From the NCBI RefSeq assembly GCF_024756255.1, contig NZ_JANUHB010000001.1, positions 620,001 to 684,000 of the forward strand: a stretch of DNA of 64,000 bases. Reading direction: 5' to 3'. The translations under genes and the position numbers were made by a program. This document shows, piece by piece, positions 39,350-47,789 of the stretch. The first letter of the stretch is position 1. The number at the start of each line of letters is the position of its first letter. The notes below the pieces were generated by a model. That model was not told the origin of the DNA. It saw only the letters and a program-made list of their open reading frames with translations, and ran no database searches. Source of the stretch: Massilia agilis (GTDB lineage: Bacteria > Pseudomonadota > Gammaproteobacteria > Burkholderiales > Burkholderiaceae_D).

Positions 39350-40177
39350 ATGACCACGACTTGCCGCCCCAACACCATCCGCGCCGCCGACGGCACCGAA
39401 CTGTTCTACCGCGACTGGGGCGAGGGCCGCCCGGTGCTGTTTGTCGCCAGCTGGTCCATGCCCTCCGAATCGTGGCAGTACCAGATGATGCACCTGCTCG
39501 ACCGCGGCATGCGCGTCATCGCCTTCGACCGGCGCGGCCACGGCAGGTCCGGCGACCCGGGCCGCGGCTACGACTTCGACACCCTGGCCGACGACATCGC
39601 CGCCGTCATCGAAACGCTCGACCTGCGCGGCGTGACCCTGGTCGGCCACTCGATGGGCTGCAACGAGATCGTGCGCTACCTCGCCCGCCACGGCACCGCA
39701 CGCGTCGCCCGCGCGGCCCTGCTGGGTACGGTGACACCTTACCTGCCGCAAACCGCCGACAACCCGGACGGCATCGACCAGGCGTACTTCGACACCTTCC
39801 GCAACGAAGAACTGGTGCGCGATTTGCCGCAGTGGGTGGACGACAACATGGTGCCCTTCGTGTACGAGGAAACGCCGCAGGGGATGAAGGGGTGGCTGCG
39901 CCAGCTCGTCTTCACGGCCTCGCTGCACGCGCTGCGCGAATGCCATGCGGCGCTGACGCACACCGACTTCCGGGCCGACCTGCCGCGCATCGACATTCCG
40001 GTGCTGCTGATTGCGGGCGACGCCGACGCCACCTGTCCGCTGGAGCTGACGGCCAAACGCAGCGCGGCGCTGCTGCCCCACGCCACGCTCAAGGTGTACG
40101 AAGGCGCACCGCACGGCATGTTCATCACGCACATGGACCGGGTCAACGCCGACCTGCTTGAATTCATCCGGCAATAG
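39350..40177 (+). CDS. Alpha/beta hydrolase, chloroperoxidase/esterase-like
   Basis: 275 residues, no signal peptide. Nucleophile Ser in GHSMGC, acid in AGDADATCPLE, His in GAPHGMFITH; FDRRGHGRS is the typical strand-turn. Closest in style to non-heme chloroperoxidase/arylesterase hydrolases. The ATG at 39350 has TAAGGAGG, an excellent ribosome-binding site. Likely cotranscribed with the SnoaL genes before it and the regulator after it. Confidence 0.88.
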   Translation: MTTTCRPNTIRAADGTELFYRDWGEGRPVLFVASWSMPSESWQYQMMHLLDRGMRVIAFDRRGHGRSGDPGRGYDFDTLADDIAAVIETLDLRGVTLVGHSMGCNEIVRYLARHGTARVARAALLGTVTPYLPQTADNPDGIDQAYFDTFRNEELVRDLPQWVDDNMVPFVYEETPQGMKGWLRQLVFTASLHALRECHAALTHTDFRADLPRIDIPVLLIAGDADATCPLELTAKRSAALLPHATLKVYEGAPHGMFITHMDRVNADLLEFIRQ

Positions 40178-40214
40178 GCGCGAGAATGGCTGCCACAACC
40201 GCAAAGGGGACACG

Positions 40215-41063
40215 ATGGACACTGCCACCAGGGCGCCTGCCGACCAGTATTTCAGCGACTTTGCCGCCGCCCTGCGCTACTGGCGCACCAAGCGTGGCTT
40301 TTCCCAGTTGCGGCTGTCGGCCGAAAGCGGCATTTCGCAGCGCCACTTGTCCTTCCTCGAAAGCGGCCGCGCGCAGCCAAGCCGGGAGCTCATCCTCAAG
40401 CTCGGCATCACGCTCGACGTGCCGCTACGGCAGCGCAACGTGATGCTGCTCGCGGCGGGGTTCGCGCCCGCGTACCAGGAACGCAAGCTGTCCGATCCCG
40501 AGATGGGCGCGGTCAAGCAGGCGCTCGACTTCATGCTGCGGCAAGCGGCGCCCTACCCGGCGCTGGTGGTGGACCGGCTGTGGAACCTGGTCATGGCCAA
40601 CGAACCGGCGGCCGCGATGATGCGCTGGTTCCTGGGCATGCCGGCGCACGCCCCGATCCCGCGCGACGGCTCGGTCAACGTGATCCGGCTCACGCTCGAC
40701 CCGAACGGCCTGCGCCCGTGGCTGGCCAACTGGGAGGAAGTGGGCGCCGACCTGCTGCAGTGGGTGCAGCGCGAGGCGATGGGCGACGGCCCGGGCAGCG
40801 AAGCGGCCGCGCTGCTGGCCGAGCTGACCGCGCTGCCGGGCATGCGCGAAGCGTCGGCCGTGCCCAACCTGGACCGCCGCGCCCTGCCCTTCCTGCCGCT
40901 CACGCTGCGCAAGGACGGGGTCGAGCTGAACCTGTTCACCACCATCACCACCCTCGGCACGCCGCACGACGTGACCGTGCACGAACTGCGGCTGGAGTCG
41001 TTCTTCCCGGCCGACGAGGCAAGCGCCAACTGGTTCAGGCAGCGCGCCGGCGCCGCTTCGTAG
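40215..41063 (+). CDS. XRE-family regulator with MmyB-like ligand domain
   Basis: 282 residues. An N-terminal HTH_3 domain (~15-75: GFSQLRLSAESGISQRHLSFLESGRAQPS) and a C-terminal MmyB-like PAS-type ligand-binding domain (~105-270: YPALVVDRLWNLVMANEP). Such proteins often control neighbouring oxidoreductase or hydrolase genes; I infer it governs the SnoaL-hydrolase cluster. Its stop codon (TAG, 41061-41063) is part of the REPIN, so the element may have replaced the original end. Confidence 0.9.
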   Translation: MDTATRAPADQYFSDFAAALRYWRTKRGFSQLRLSAESGISQRHLSFLESGRAQPSRELILKLGITLDVPLRQRNVMLLAAGFAPAYQERKLSDPEMGAVKQALDFMLRQAAPYPALVVDRLWNLVMANEPAAAMMRWFLGMPAHAPIPRDGSVNVIRLTLDPNGLRPWLANWEEVGADLLQWVQREAMGDGPGSEAAALLAELTALPGMREASAVPNLDRRALPFLPLTLRKDGVELNLFTTITTLGTPHDVTVHELRLESFFPADEASANWFRQRAGAAS

Positions 41064-41135
41064 GGTGGGCTCTCGAGCCCACGCCGTTGCAAGCGATGCG
41101 TGACAAATCCGCGTGGGCTCGAGAGCCCACCCTAC
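41060..41135. repeat. REPIN-like element, copy 3, ends two genes
   Basis: GTAGGGTGGGC-TCTCGA-GCCCACGC at the left and GCGTGGGC-TCGAGA-GCCCACCCTAC at the right. The left TAG is the stop of the XRE regulator; the right one (read on the minus strand) is the stop of the MocR gene. Confidence 0.9.
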
Positions 41136-42571
41136 GGCTGCCGATCGAGCTCGCGCTGGAGAAAGCGCCACACCGTTGGCTCTCCCAGCGCCGCAATGTT
41201 CAAGCGCATGAAGGTGGACGGCAGCTGGCTGGGCGAAAACAAGCTGCCCGGCGCCAGCAGGATGCCCTCGGCCATGGCCCGCTCGGCCAGCACGTTCGTA
41301 TCGCGTCCGGCATCCGCCCACACGAACAGGCCGGCAGGCGGCGCGGTCGGTACGCGCAGCCCAACCGCCTCGATCTCGCGCAGCGCCTTGGGCCGCGCCG
41401 CGTCCAGCCGCGCGCGCAGGCGGTCTGCGTGCTTGCGGTACACGCCCTCCGACAGGATCTTGTACACCACCCGTTCGGTCAGCTCGCTGGTGGTCAGCGT
41501 GGACAGCATCTTGCGGTCGGTGAGCCGCTGCGCGCGCTCGCGCGAGGTGGCGATGAAGCCGACCCGCAGGTTGGCCGACATCGACTTGGAGAATCCGCCC
41601 AGGTAGATCACCTGCTGCAGCTGGTCGAGCGCCGCCAGCCGCGTCACCGGCTGCGTGGGCGCTCCCGGGTGCAGGTCGCAGTAGACGTCGTCCTCGACGA
41701 TCGTAAAGCCGTGCTCCTGCGCCAGCCGCAGCACCTGGAACGCCTTGGCCGCCGACAGCGAGGTCGAGCTCGGGTTGTGCAGCACCGAGGTGATGATGTA
41801 CAGCCGCGGCTTGTGCTGCGCCGCCAGCGCCGCGAGCTGGGCAATGTCCGGCCCGTCCGCCAGGCGCGGAATGCCGATCACCTTCAGCCCCTGCATCGAC
41901 AGCGAGCCAAACATCAGGAACCATCCCGGATCGTCAACGAACACGGCATCGCCGCTCTGGCACAGTTCGCGCGCGACCAGGTCCACGGCCTGGGTCACGC
42001 CCACGGTGGTCACGATCTGATCCGGCCCGGCCGCGATCTCGAGTTCGGCCAGCTTGCGCTGCAATTGCTGGCGCAGCGGCAGGAAGCCGGCCGGCGTGCC
42101 GTAGGCCAGCAGGCCATGGCTGTTCTGGCGGCCGATGGCGCGCAGCGCGTTCGACACGGCCGGGCCGGCAAGCCACTCGGCCGGCAGCACGCCCGAGCCA
42201 GGCGAGAACTGCGGCGGCGCCTGGCGGAACAGGTTGCGGATCAGCCAGACGACATCGAGCGGCCGGCCCAGGGCACTGGCCTCGGCCGGCTTGCGCTCCG
42301 GCGCCAGCGGCGCGCGCTCGCGCACGAAAAAGCCGGCGCCACGCCGCGATTCCAGGTAGCCCATCGCCACAAGCCGGTCGTAGCTGTTCACCACGGTGAA
42401 GGCCGACACGCCATGCGCCTTGGCGAACTGGCGGATCGACGGCATGCGCGCGCCGCTCCTCAGGTGCCGGTCGTCGATGCGCGCCGCCACCGCGCGCACG
42501 ATCTGGTCCGACAGCGATTCGCCCGATTCGCGCGACAGCGGCGCGCCCAGTGCCGATGCGACCTTGTCCAT
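41132..42571 (-). CDS. MocR-type regulator (GntR HTH fused to aminotransferase domain)
   Basis: 479 residues. A GntR winged helix (~15-85: SLSDQIVRAVAARIDDRHLRSGARMPSIRQFAKAHGVS pattern, bases ~42315-42520) is joined to a fold-type I aminotransferase domain (~110-475) with PLP lysine in GGFSKSMSANLRVG. MocR proteins sense PLP or amino compounds and bind paired repeats. The ATG at 42569-42571 is chosen; the much longer open frame upstream is antisense noise. It is probably cotranscribed with the SMP-30-like gene and is the best candidate to bind the inverted repeat at 43723-43755. Confidence 0.93.
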   Translation of the reverse strand: MDKVASALGAPLSRESGESLSDQIVRAVAARIDDRHLRSGARMPSIRQFAKAHGVSAFTVVNSYDRLVAMGYLESRRGAGFFVRERAPLAPERKPAEASALGRPLDVVWLIRNLFRQAPPQFSPGSGVLPAEWLAGPAVSNALRAIGRQNSHGLLAYGTPAGFLPLRQQLQRKLAELEIAAGPDQIVTTVGVTQAVDLVARELCQSGDAVFVDDPGWFLMFGSLSMQGLKVIGIPRLADGPDIAQLAALAAQHKPRLYIITSVLHNPSSTSLSAAKAFQVLRLAQEHGFTIVEDDVYCDLHPGAPTQPVTRLAALDQLQQVIYLGGFSKSMSANLRVGFIATSRERAQRLTDRKMLSTLTTSELTERVVYKILSEGVYRKHADRLRARLDAARPKALREIEAVGLRVPTAPPAGLFVWADAGRDTNVLAERAMAEGILLAPGSLFSPSQLPSTFMRLNIAALGEPTVWRFLQRELDRQP

Positions 42572-42582
42572 CTGCCGTCCTC

Positions 42583-43677
42583 CTATTGCCGCGGGCGCCA
42601 GCCAATGCTCGTTGCATCGACGCTGTGGATGTAGAGCCCATCCACCGTTTCGGTCGCCCCGGTGGTGGTCCGCGTTTCGCCGCTCGGGTCCTGCAGGTCC
42701 GCGACCACCTTGCCGTCTTCGGTGAACGCGATCACGTGCCCGTATGGCTTGGGCATGCGCCACAGCACGCGCGGGATGCGCAGCGCCAGCTTGCGCATCC
42801 ACGGGTGGCCGGCCATCTGGTCGAGCATGTTGCGCGGGCCCGCCAGCCCCAGCCAGATCCGCCCGTCCAGTCCACGCGTCAGGTTGTCGGGATAGCCCGG
42901 CAGCTTGTCCAGCACCACGCTTGCCTGGCTTGATGGCGCGGACACGTCGAGCTGCGCGGCCGCTACGGCGATTTTCAGCACGCGGTAGCGCGTCGATTCG
43001 CTGACGAACAGCGACTGCTCGTCGGCGGAAAGCACGATGCCGTTGGCAAAACAAAGGCCATGCGCGACCACGCGCGCCGCCCTGGCGCCGGGATCGTATT
43101 CGAGCACCCGGCCCGTGCATGACTGTTCGAACACGTCCAGCAACGCGCCCTCCTGCCCCCACTGCGCGCCAGGAAAGCGCGACGACGTATCGGTGAAATA
43201 GAACTTGCCGGAGCCGGCCACGGTGACCCCGTTGGCCACCCCGATCGCCTGTCCGGCCGCCTCGTTCGCCAGCAGCGTCGGGCTGCCGTCCGGCGCAATC
43301 GACAGCAGTCCCCTGACCGAGTCGGCGACGACCATGCCGCCCGACGCATCGAACGCAATGCCCAGCGGCCTGCCGCCGGTGGTGCTGAACACTTCCTTGC
43401 CGCTGCCGTCGGCATTCATCCGCAAGATGTGCCCGCTGGCGACCGACGCGTAGAGCTTGCCGTGCGGACCAACCGCAACGTGTTCAGGGCCGGCTTCCCC
43501 GTCCAGCGCGATGCGTTGCAAGCCAGCCAGCTTGCTGTTGGCGGCGTGCACACCCGTGTAACCCGGCGACTGCGGCGCTTGCCAGGCCCGCGGCTCGATG
43601 GGCACCGGCCAAAACGCCAGATAGGATGCAAGTGCGACGATGATGAACATGATGATCCGCCAAGGTGTACTGGCCAT
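42583..43677 (-). CDS. SMP-30/strictosidine-synthase-like beta-propeller protein
   Basis: 364 residues. One N-terminal membrane helix (~8-25) anchors a six-bladed beta-propeller. Signatures: GPEHVAVGPHGKLYASVASGHI, NGVTVAGSGKFYFTDTS and GLCFANGIVLSADEQSLFVSEST, which is the strictosidine-synthase-like block (bases ~42970-43060). Lactonase activity is possible but not proven. It ends 11 bases before the MocR start. Confidence 0.85.
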   Translation of the reverse strand: MASTPWRIIMFIIVALASYLAFWPVPIEPRAWQAPQSPGYTGVHAANSKLAGLQRIALDGEAGPEHVAVGPHGKLYASVASGHILRMNADGSGKEVFSTTGGRPLGIAFDASGGMVVADSVRGLLSIAPDGSPTLLANEAAGQAIGVANGVTVAGSGKFYFTDTSSRFPGAQWGQEGALLDVFEQSCTGRVLEYDPGARAARVVAHGLCFANGIVLSADEQSLFVSESTRYRVLKIAVAAAQLDVSAPSSQASVVLDKLPGYPDNLTRGLDGRIWLGLAGPRNMLDQMAGHPWMRKLALRIPRVLWRMPKPYGHVIAFTEDGKVVADLQDPSGETRTTTGATETVDGLYIHSVDATSIGWRPRQ

Positions 43678-43722
43678 TTCGCCGTTACAGCACGAGAATT
43701 ATCCGAAAAAGTGTAATGGGAC

Positions 43723-43755
43723 TGTACTGGTATTTACGGCTAGGATACCTGTACA
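43723..43755. promoter_or_regulatory. Inverted-repeat operator candidate for the MocR regulator
   Basis: TGTACTGGTAT (43723-43733) and ATACCTGTACA (43745-43755) are inverted arms, one mismatch in 11, 11-bp spacer, so the half-sites are about 22 bp (two helical turns) apart. It sits between the divergent SMP-30/MocR unit and the threonine dehydratase gene. Confidence 0.65.
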
Positions 43756-43776
43756 ACAACGAGCCCGCAACCGCCC

Positions 43777-44745
43777 ATGCAACTGTCTACCCTGCCCGAA
43801 CTCGACCAGGCCGCCGCCATCGTCTATGCCATGATGCAGCCGACGCCGCAATACACCTGGCCCTTGCTGAACCAGGAACTGGGCGTTCAGGCCTGGATCA
43901 AGCACGAAAACCACACCCCCACCGGCGCGTTCAAGGCGCGCGGGCCGCTCGTTTATATCGAGCGCCTGCTCGGGCGCGAGCCCGGCGTGAAGGGCGTGAT
44001 CGCAGCCACGCGCGGCAACCATGGCCAGTCGGTGGCGCTGGGCGCGCGCCGCAACGGCCTGGCCGCAACCATCGTCGTCCCGCGCGGGAACAGCGTGGAA
44101 AAGAACGCGGCCATGCGCGGCTTTGGCGCCACGCTGGTCGAGCACGGGGACGATTTCAACGAGAGCCGGGAACACGCGCTTGCCCTGGCCGAGCGCGACG
44201 GCCTGCACATGGTCCCGTCCTGCCACCCGGACATCGTCGCGGGCGTGGCCAGCTACTGGCTCGAATTGTTCCGCGCACAACCGGACATCGACCTGGTGCT
44301 GGTGCCGATCGGCCAGGGTTCCGGCATCAGCGCCGCCATCGCCGCGCGCGCCGCCCTCGGGCTGGCCATGAAGATCGTCGGCGTGGTCTCGGCCCACGCG
44401 CCGGCCTATGCGCTGTCGTTCGCAGCCGGGCGCAGCGTCGATGCCCCGGTCTCGACCGTGCTGGCCGACGGCGTGGCCTGCCGCGTGCCGGAGCAGTCCT
44501 CGCTGGACCTGATCCTGCGCGAGGTGGACGACATCATCACCGTGACCGACGACGAGATAGCCCGGGCGATGCGCCTGTATTACACCTGCACCCACAACCT
44601 GGCCGAGGGCGCCGGCGCGGCCGCGCTGGCAGGCGCCTTGCAGCTGCGCGACCAGGGCCGGCTGCGGGCGAGCCGCCTCGGCCTGCCGCTCACCGGCGGC
44701 AACGTGGACGCGGCGCTGTTCGGCGCCGTCCTGCGTCAAGCGTAA
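43777..44745 (+). CDS. Threonine/serine dehydratase-like PLP enzyme
   Basis: 322 residues, fold-type II PLP enzyme. The PLP lysine is K53 in HTPTGAFKARG, followed by the Asn block TRGNHGQSVALGARR, a tetraglycine-type loop replaced by GQGSGISAA (~residues 178-186), and the cofactor-binding TGGN at the end. Without an ACT domain it is of the catabolic/serine dehydratase type, though racemase or ectoine-pathway eutB-like roles are possible. A RidA-family gene follows, fitting enamine/imine by-products. Confidence 0.88.
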   Translation: MQLSTLPELDQAAAIVYAMMQPTPQYTWPLLNQELGVQAWIKHENHTPTGAFKARGPLVYIERLLGREPGVKGVIAATRGNHGQSVALGARRNGLAATIVVPRGNSVEKNAAMRGFGATLVEHGDDFNESREHALALAERDGLHMVPSCHPDIVAGVASYWLELFRAQPDIDLVLVPIGQGSGISAAIAARAALGLAMKIVGVVSAHAPAYALSFAAGRSVDAPVSTVLADGVACRVPEQSSLDLILREVDDIITVTDDEIARAMRLYYTCTHNLAEGAGAAALAGALQLRDQGRLRASRLGLPLTGGNVDAALFGAVLRQA

Positions 44746-44817
44746 CGGCTGCGAAGGCGCGCCCGGGGCAGGTACAATATCGCTTTTGCATCAACCCTCA
44801 ACCCAATGGAACAGCAC

Positions 44818-45279
44818 ATGTCCGTCTACGACAAGCTCAAAGAACTGAACATCACCCTGGTCGCGCCGGCAACCCCGGCCGCCGCCTACGTCATGTATGT
44901 ACAGACCGGCAACCTGGTCTTCATTTCCGGCCACATCGCCAAGAACGCGGACGGCAGCCCGAACACGGGCACCTTGGGCAAGGACAAGACCACCGCCCAG
45001 GGCCAGGAAGCGGCGCGCGCCGTGGCGATCGACCTGATCGGCACCCTGCAGGAAGCCTGCGGCGGCGACCTGGACCGCGTCAAGCGCATCGTCAAGGTCA
45101 TGAGCCTGGTGGCCTCGACGCCGGACTACAACGAGCAGCACCTGGTCACCAACGGCTGCTCCGAGCTGCTGGGCGAGGTGTTCGGTGATGCCGGCAAGCA
45201 CGCCCGCTCGGCGTTCGGCGTGGCCTCGCTGCCGCGCGGCGCGTGTGTCGAGATCGAAATGATCGTGGAAATTGCTTAA
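44818..45279 (+). CDS. RidA family protein (Rid/YjgF)
   Basis: 153 residues. The RidA fold is evident, and the catalytic Arg of RidA corresponds to R130 in KHARSAFGVASLP. RidA deaminates reactive 2-aminoacrylate and related imines made by PLP dehydratases. The upstream gene encodes such a dehydratase, 72 bases away. The start is the ATG at 44818 (MSVYDKL is the usual family start); an ATG four codons earlier is also possible. Confidence 0.92.
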   Translation: MSVYDKLKELNITLVAPATPAAAYVMYVQTGNLVFISGHIAKNADGSPNTGTLGKDKTTAQGQEAARAVAIDLIGTLQEACGGDLDRVKRIVKVMSLVASTPDYNEQHLVTNGCSELLGEVFGDAGKHARSAFGVASLPRGACVEIEMIVEIA

Positions 45280-45294
45280 TTAATTAGCCAGCTT

Positions 45295-45336
45295 CGTCGT
45301 CCCGGCGAATCCTCGGCGGCCTGCGCCGGGACGACG
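45295..45336. repeat. Dispersed palindrome family 2, short copy
   Basis: CGTCGTCCCGGCG (45295-45307) and CGCCGGGACGACG (45324-45336) are perfect inverted arms with a 16-base loop, 15 bases after the RidA stop. It may act as a transcript end. Confidence 0.8.
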
Positions 45337-45470
45337 GTGGTACGTTCAACGCAGTGATGGCAGTGCATAAATAACCCGGGCCGGAGCCCACCAGGCGCCG
45401 GCCTTTCCCGAGCCCGCTTATCCAGCGTGGCTTATAATGGCCCAGCACCACCTGCGGTCCCTTCTGTGAG

Positions 45471-46670
45471 ATGAGTATGAAAATCGAGAATCCCAACCCC
45501 ATCCAGTGGCATTTTTCGGAGCGCGCCCAACAGCTGCAAAGCTCGTTCATCCGCGAAATCCTGAAAATCACCCAGCGCCCGGAGATCATCTCCTTTGCTG
45601 GCGGCCTGCCCTCGCCCGCCACCTTCCCGGTGGAGCGCATGAAAGAGGCGTACGACAAGGTCCTGACCGACAACGGCCGCGTCGCGCTGCAGTACGGCCC
45701 CACGGATGGCTACCCGCCGCTGCGCGAGTGGATCGCCAACTATCTCTCCACCGGAGGCTCCAAGATCGTCCCCGAGCAGATCCTGATGGTCTCGGGCTCG
45801 CAGCAGGCGTTGGACCTGCTGGGCAAGGTGCTGATCGACGAAGGCAGCCGCGTGCTGGTCGAAACCCCCAGCTACCTGGGCGCGCTGCAGGCGTTCTCGG
45901 TGTACCGCCCCGAATTCAAATCGGTCGACACCGATGACCATGGCCTGGTGCCCTCGTCGATCGAGGCGGTGGCGCAAGGCGCCCGCCTGCTCTACTCGCT
46001 GCCGAACTTCCAGAACCCGACCGGCCGCACGCTGTCGGTCGAGCGCCGCCGCGAACTGGTCGAAACCTGCGCGCGCCTGGGCCTGCCGCTGATCGAGGAC
46101 GATCCGTACGGCGCGCTGTCGTACAAGGGCGAGCCGATGCCGCGCATGGTCGCCATGAACCCGGACGGCGTGATCTACATGGGCTCGTTCTCCAAGGTGC
46201 TCACCCCCGGCATCCGCCTGGGCTACGTGTGCGCCCCGCTGCCGCTGGTGCGCCGCCTCGAGCTGGCCAAGCAGGCGGCCGACCTGCACACCGCCCAGAT
46301 CACCCAGATGGTGGTGCACGAGGTGATCAAGGACGGCTTCCTCGACCGCCACATCCCGACCATCCGCGAGCTGTACGGCAACCAGTGCCAGGTCATGCTC
46401 GACGCGCTGGCCGAGCACTTCCCGGCCGAGGCCACCTGGACCCGCCCCGAAGGCGGCATGTTCATCTGGGTCACCCTGCCCAAGCAGATCGACGCGCTCA
46501 AGCTGCTCGACCAGGCCATCGCGGCCCGCGTGGCCTTTGTGCCGGGCGCGCCGTTCTACGCCAACGAAGCCGCCACCAACACGCTGCGCCTGTCGTTCGT
46601 GACGGTGCCGCCGGAGCGCATCCGCGAGGGTGTCGCCATCCTCGGCAAGCTGATCAAGGACATGCTGTAA
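45471..46670 (+). CDS. PLP-dependent aminotransferase (2-aminoadipate/aromatic type)
   Basis: 399 residues, class I/II fold-type I aminotransferase without an HTH domain, close to the LysN/ARO8-like set (FAGGLPSPATFP, LQYGPTDGYPPLREWIA, YSLPNFQNPTGRTLS). The PLP lysine lies in GSFSKVLTPGIRLGY. Substrate unclear: 2-aminoadipate, branched or aromatic amino acids. The start may be MSM at 45471 or MK at 45477. It is 191 bases after ridA and may have its own promoter. Confidence 0.9.
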   Translation: MSMKIENPNPIQWHFSERAQQLQSSFIREILKITQRPEIISFAGGLPSPATFPVERMKEAYDKVLTDNGRVALQYGPTDGYPPLREWIANYLSTGGSKIVPEQILMVSGSQQALDLLGKVLIDEGSRVLVETPSYLGALQAFSVYRPEFKSVDTDDHGLVPSSIEAVAQGARLLYSLPNFQNPTGRTLSVERRRELVETCARLGLPLIEDDPYGALSYKGEPMPRMVAMNPDGVIYMGSFSKVLTPGIRLGYVCAPLPLVRRLELAKQAADLHTAQITQMVVHEVIKDGFLDRHIPTIRELYGNQCQVMLDALAEHFPAEATWTRPEGGMFIWVTLPKQIDALKLLDQAIAARVAFVPGAPFYANEAATNTLRLSFVTVPPERIREGVAILGKLIKDML

Positions 46671-46685
46671 GCCAGCCCTCCCCGC

Positions 46686-46707
46686 GCGGACGCCACCCGG
46701 CGTCCGC
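46686..46707. terminator. Hairpin after the aminotransferase gene
   Basis: GCGGACGCC / GGCGTCCGC, a perfect 9-bp stem with loop ACCC, 16 bases after the stop at 46670. No T-run, so a weak or factor-dependent terminator. Confidence 0.4.
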
Positions 46708-46835
46708 CGCCTTCCCCGCGCCGCTACCCGCGCCGCAACAATTCCCTATCAGTTCTTATAGGTTGCCCGCCGCACCGGGTTTCGTCGCGGTATGATTTTC
46801 TCGACGCAAAACCAACGGCTGAGCGAGGCAACGGC

Positions 46836-47789
46836 ATGGCGGTTCTGGGGACCGAGTCCACTGCGCGACAAGCAACGGTGCTGGTGATCGACCATGCGCC
46901 AGCCTGCCGCGACGCCCTGCGCAGCCTGCTGCAGGAACGCGGCTACAACGCCATTGCCGCCGGCAGCGGCGAGGAAGGGCTGGACCTTGCCGTGCGCGCC
47001 CAGCCCGACCTGGTGCTGCTGGAGCTGGCCTTGCCCGGCATCGACGGGCTGGAAACCTGCCGCCGCCTGAAAGCCAATCCGGCCACCTCCACCATCCCGG
47101 TCATCTTCGTGAGCTCGCGCGCGGGCACGGACGACATCGTGGCGGGCTTCGAGGCCGGTGCGTCCGATTACGTCACCAAGCCCGCCCGGGTGGCCGAACT
47201 GTGCGCCCGCCTGCGTGCCCAGCTCCAGTCCAAGCGTTCGGCCTGGGCGCTGGAATGCGCCGCGATGGCCGACCCGCTCACCCTCATCCCCAACCGCCGC
47301 CAGTTCGACCGCTTCCTGGAAAAGGAGTGGCAACGCGCGCTGCGCAGCGGCGCCCCGCTGTCGCTGCTGATGCTCGACGTGGACCATTTCAAGCTGTACA
47401 ACGACACGCTGGGCCACGCCGCCGGCGACGCCTGCCTGCAGCAGGTGGCCGGTGTGCTGCAGCGGCACGCGGCGCGCGCGACCGACCTGGCGGCGCGCTA
47501 CGGCGGCGAAGAGTTCGTGCTGCTGTTCGGGGAGACGCCGGCCGAGGCGGCGGCACGGCTGGCCGAGGCGGTCCGCGCGGATGTCGAATCGCTGCACATC
47601 TCCAACCCGCGCTCGCCCACCTCGAACTGGGTCACGGTGAGCATTGGCGTGGCGAGCGTGCTGCCCTCGCGCCACGCATCCCTGTGCGGCCTGCTGCTGG
47701 CGGCCGACCGGCGGCTCTACGAGGCCAAGCGCGCCGGCCGCAACCGGGTGGTGGCCACGGCGCCGGTCGAGGTGGCAGAGCCGGGCTAG
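46836..47789 (+). CDS. Response regulator-GGDEF diguanylate cyclase with Glu at the phospho-site
   Basis: 317 residues. Receiver domain (~14-130) then GGDEF domain (~145-305) with GGEEF at 223-227 and RATD inhibitory site five residues before it, so it should make c-di-GMP and be product-inhibited. The receiver's phospho-acceptor Asp is replaced by E63 (LVLLELALPGIDG), and the acidic pocket is reduced to D19-H20. Glu often mimics the phosphorylated state, so the enzyme may be always on. No sensor kinase is adjacent. The gene is on its own, convergent with DUF1275. Confidence 0.88.
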   Translation: MAVLGTESTARQATVLVIDHAPACRDALRSLLQERGYNAIAAGSGEEGLDLAVRAQPDLVLLELALPGIDGLETCRRLKANPATSTIPVIFVSSRAGTDDIVAGFEAGASDYVTKPARVAELCARLRAQLQSKRSAWALECAAMADPLTLIPNRRQFDRFLEKEWQRALRSGAPLSLLMLDVDHFKLYNDTLGHAAGDACLQQVAGVLQRHAARATDLAARYGGEEFVLLFGETPAEAAARLAEAVRADVESLHISNPRSPTSNWVTVSIGVASVLPSRHASLCGLLLAADRRLYEAKRAGRNRVVATAPVEVAEPG

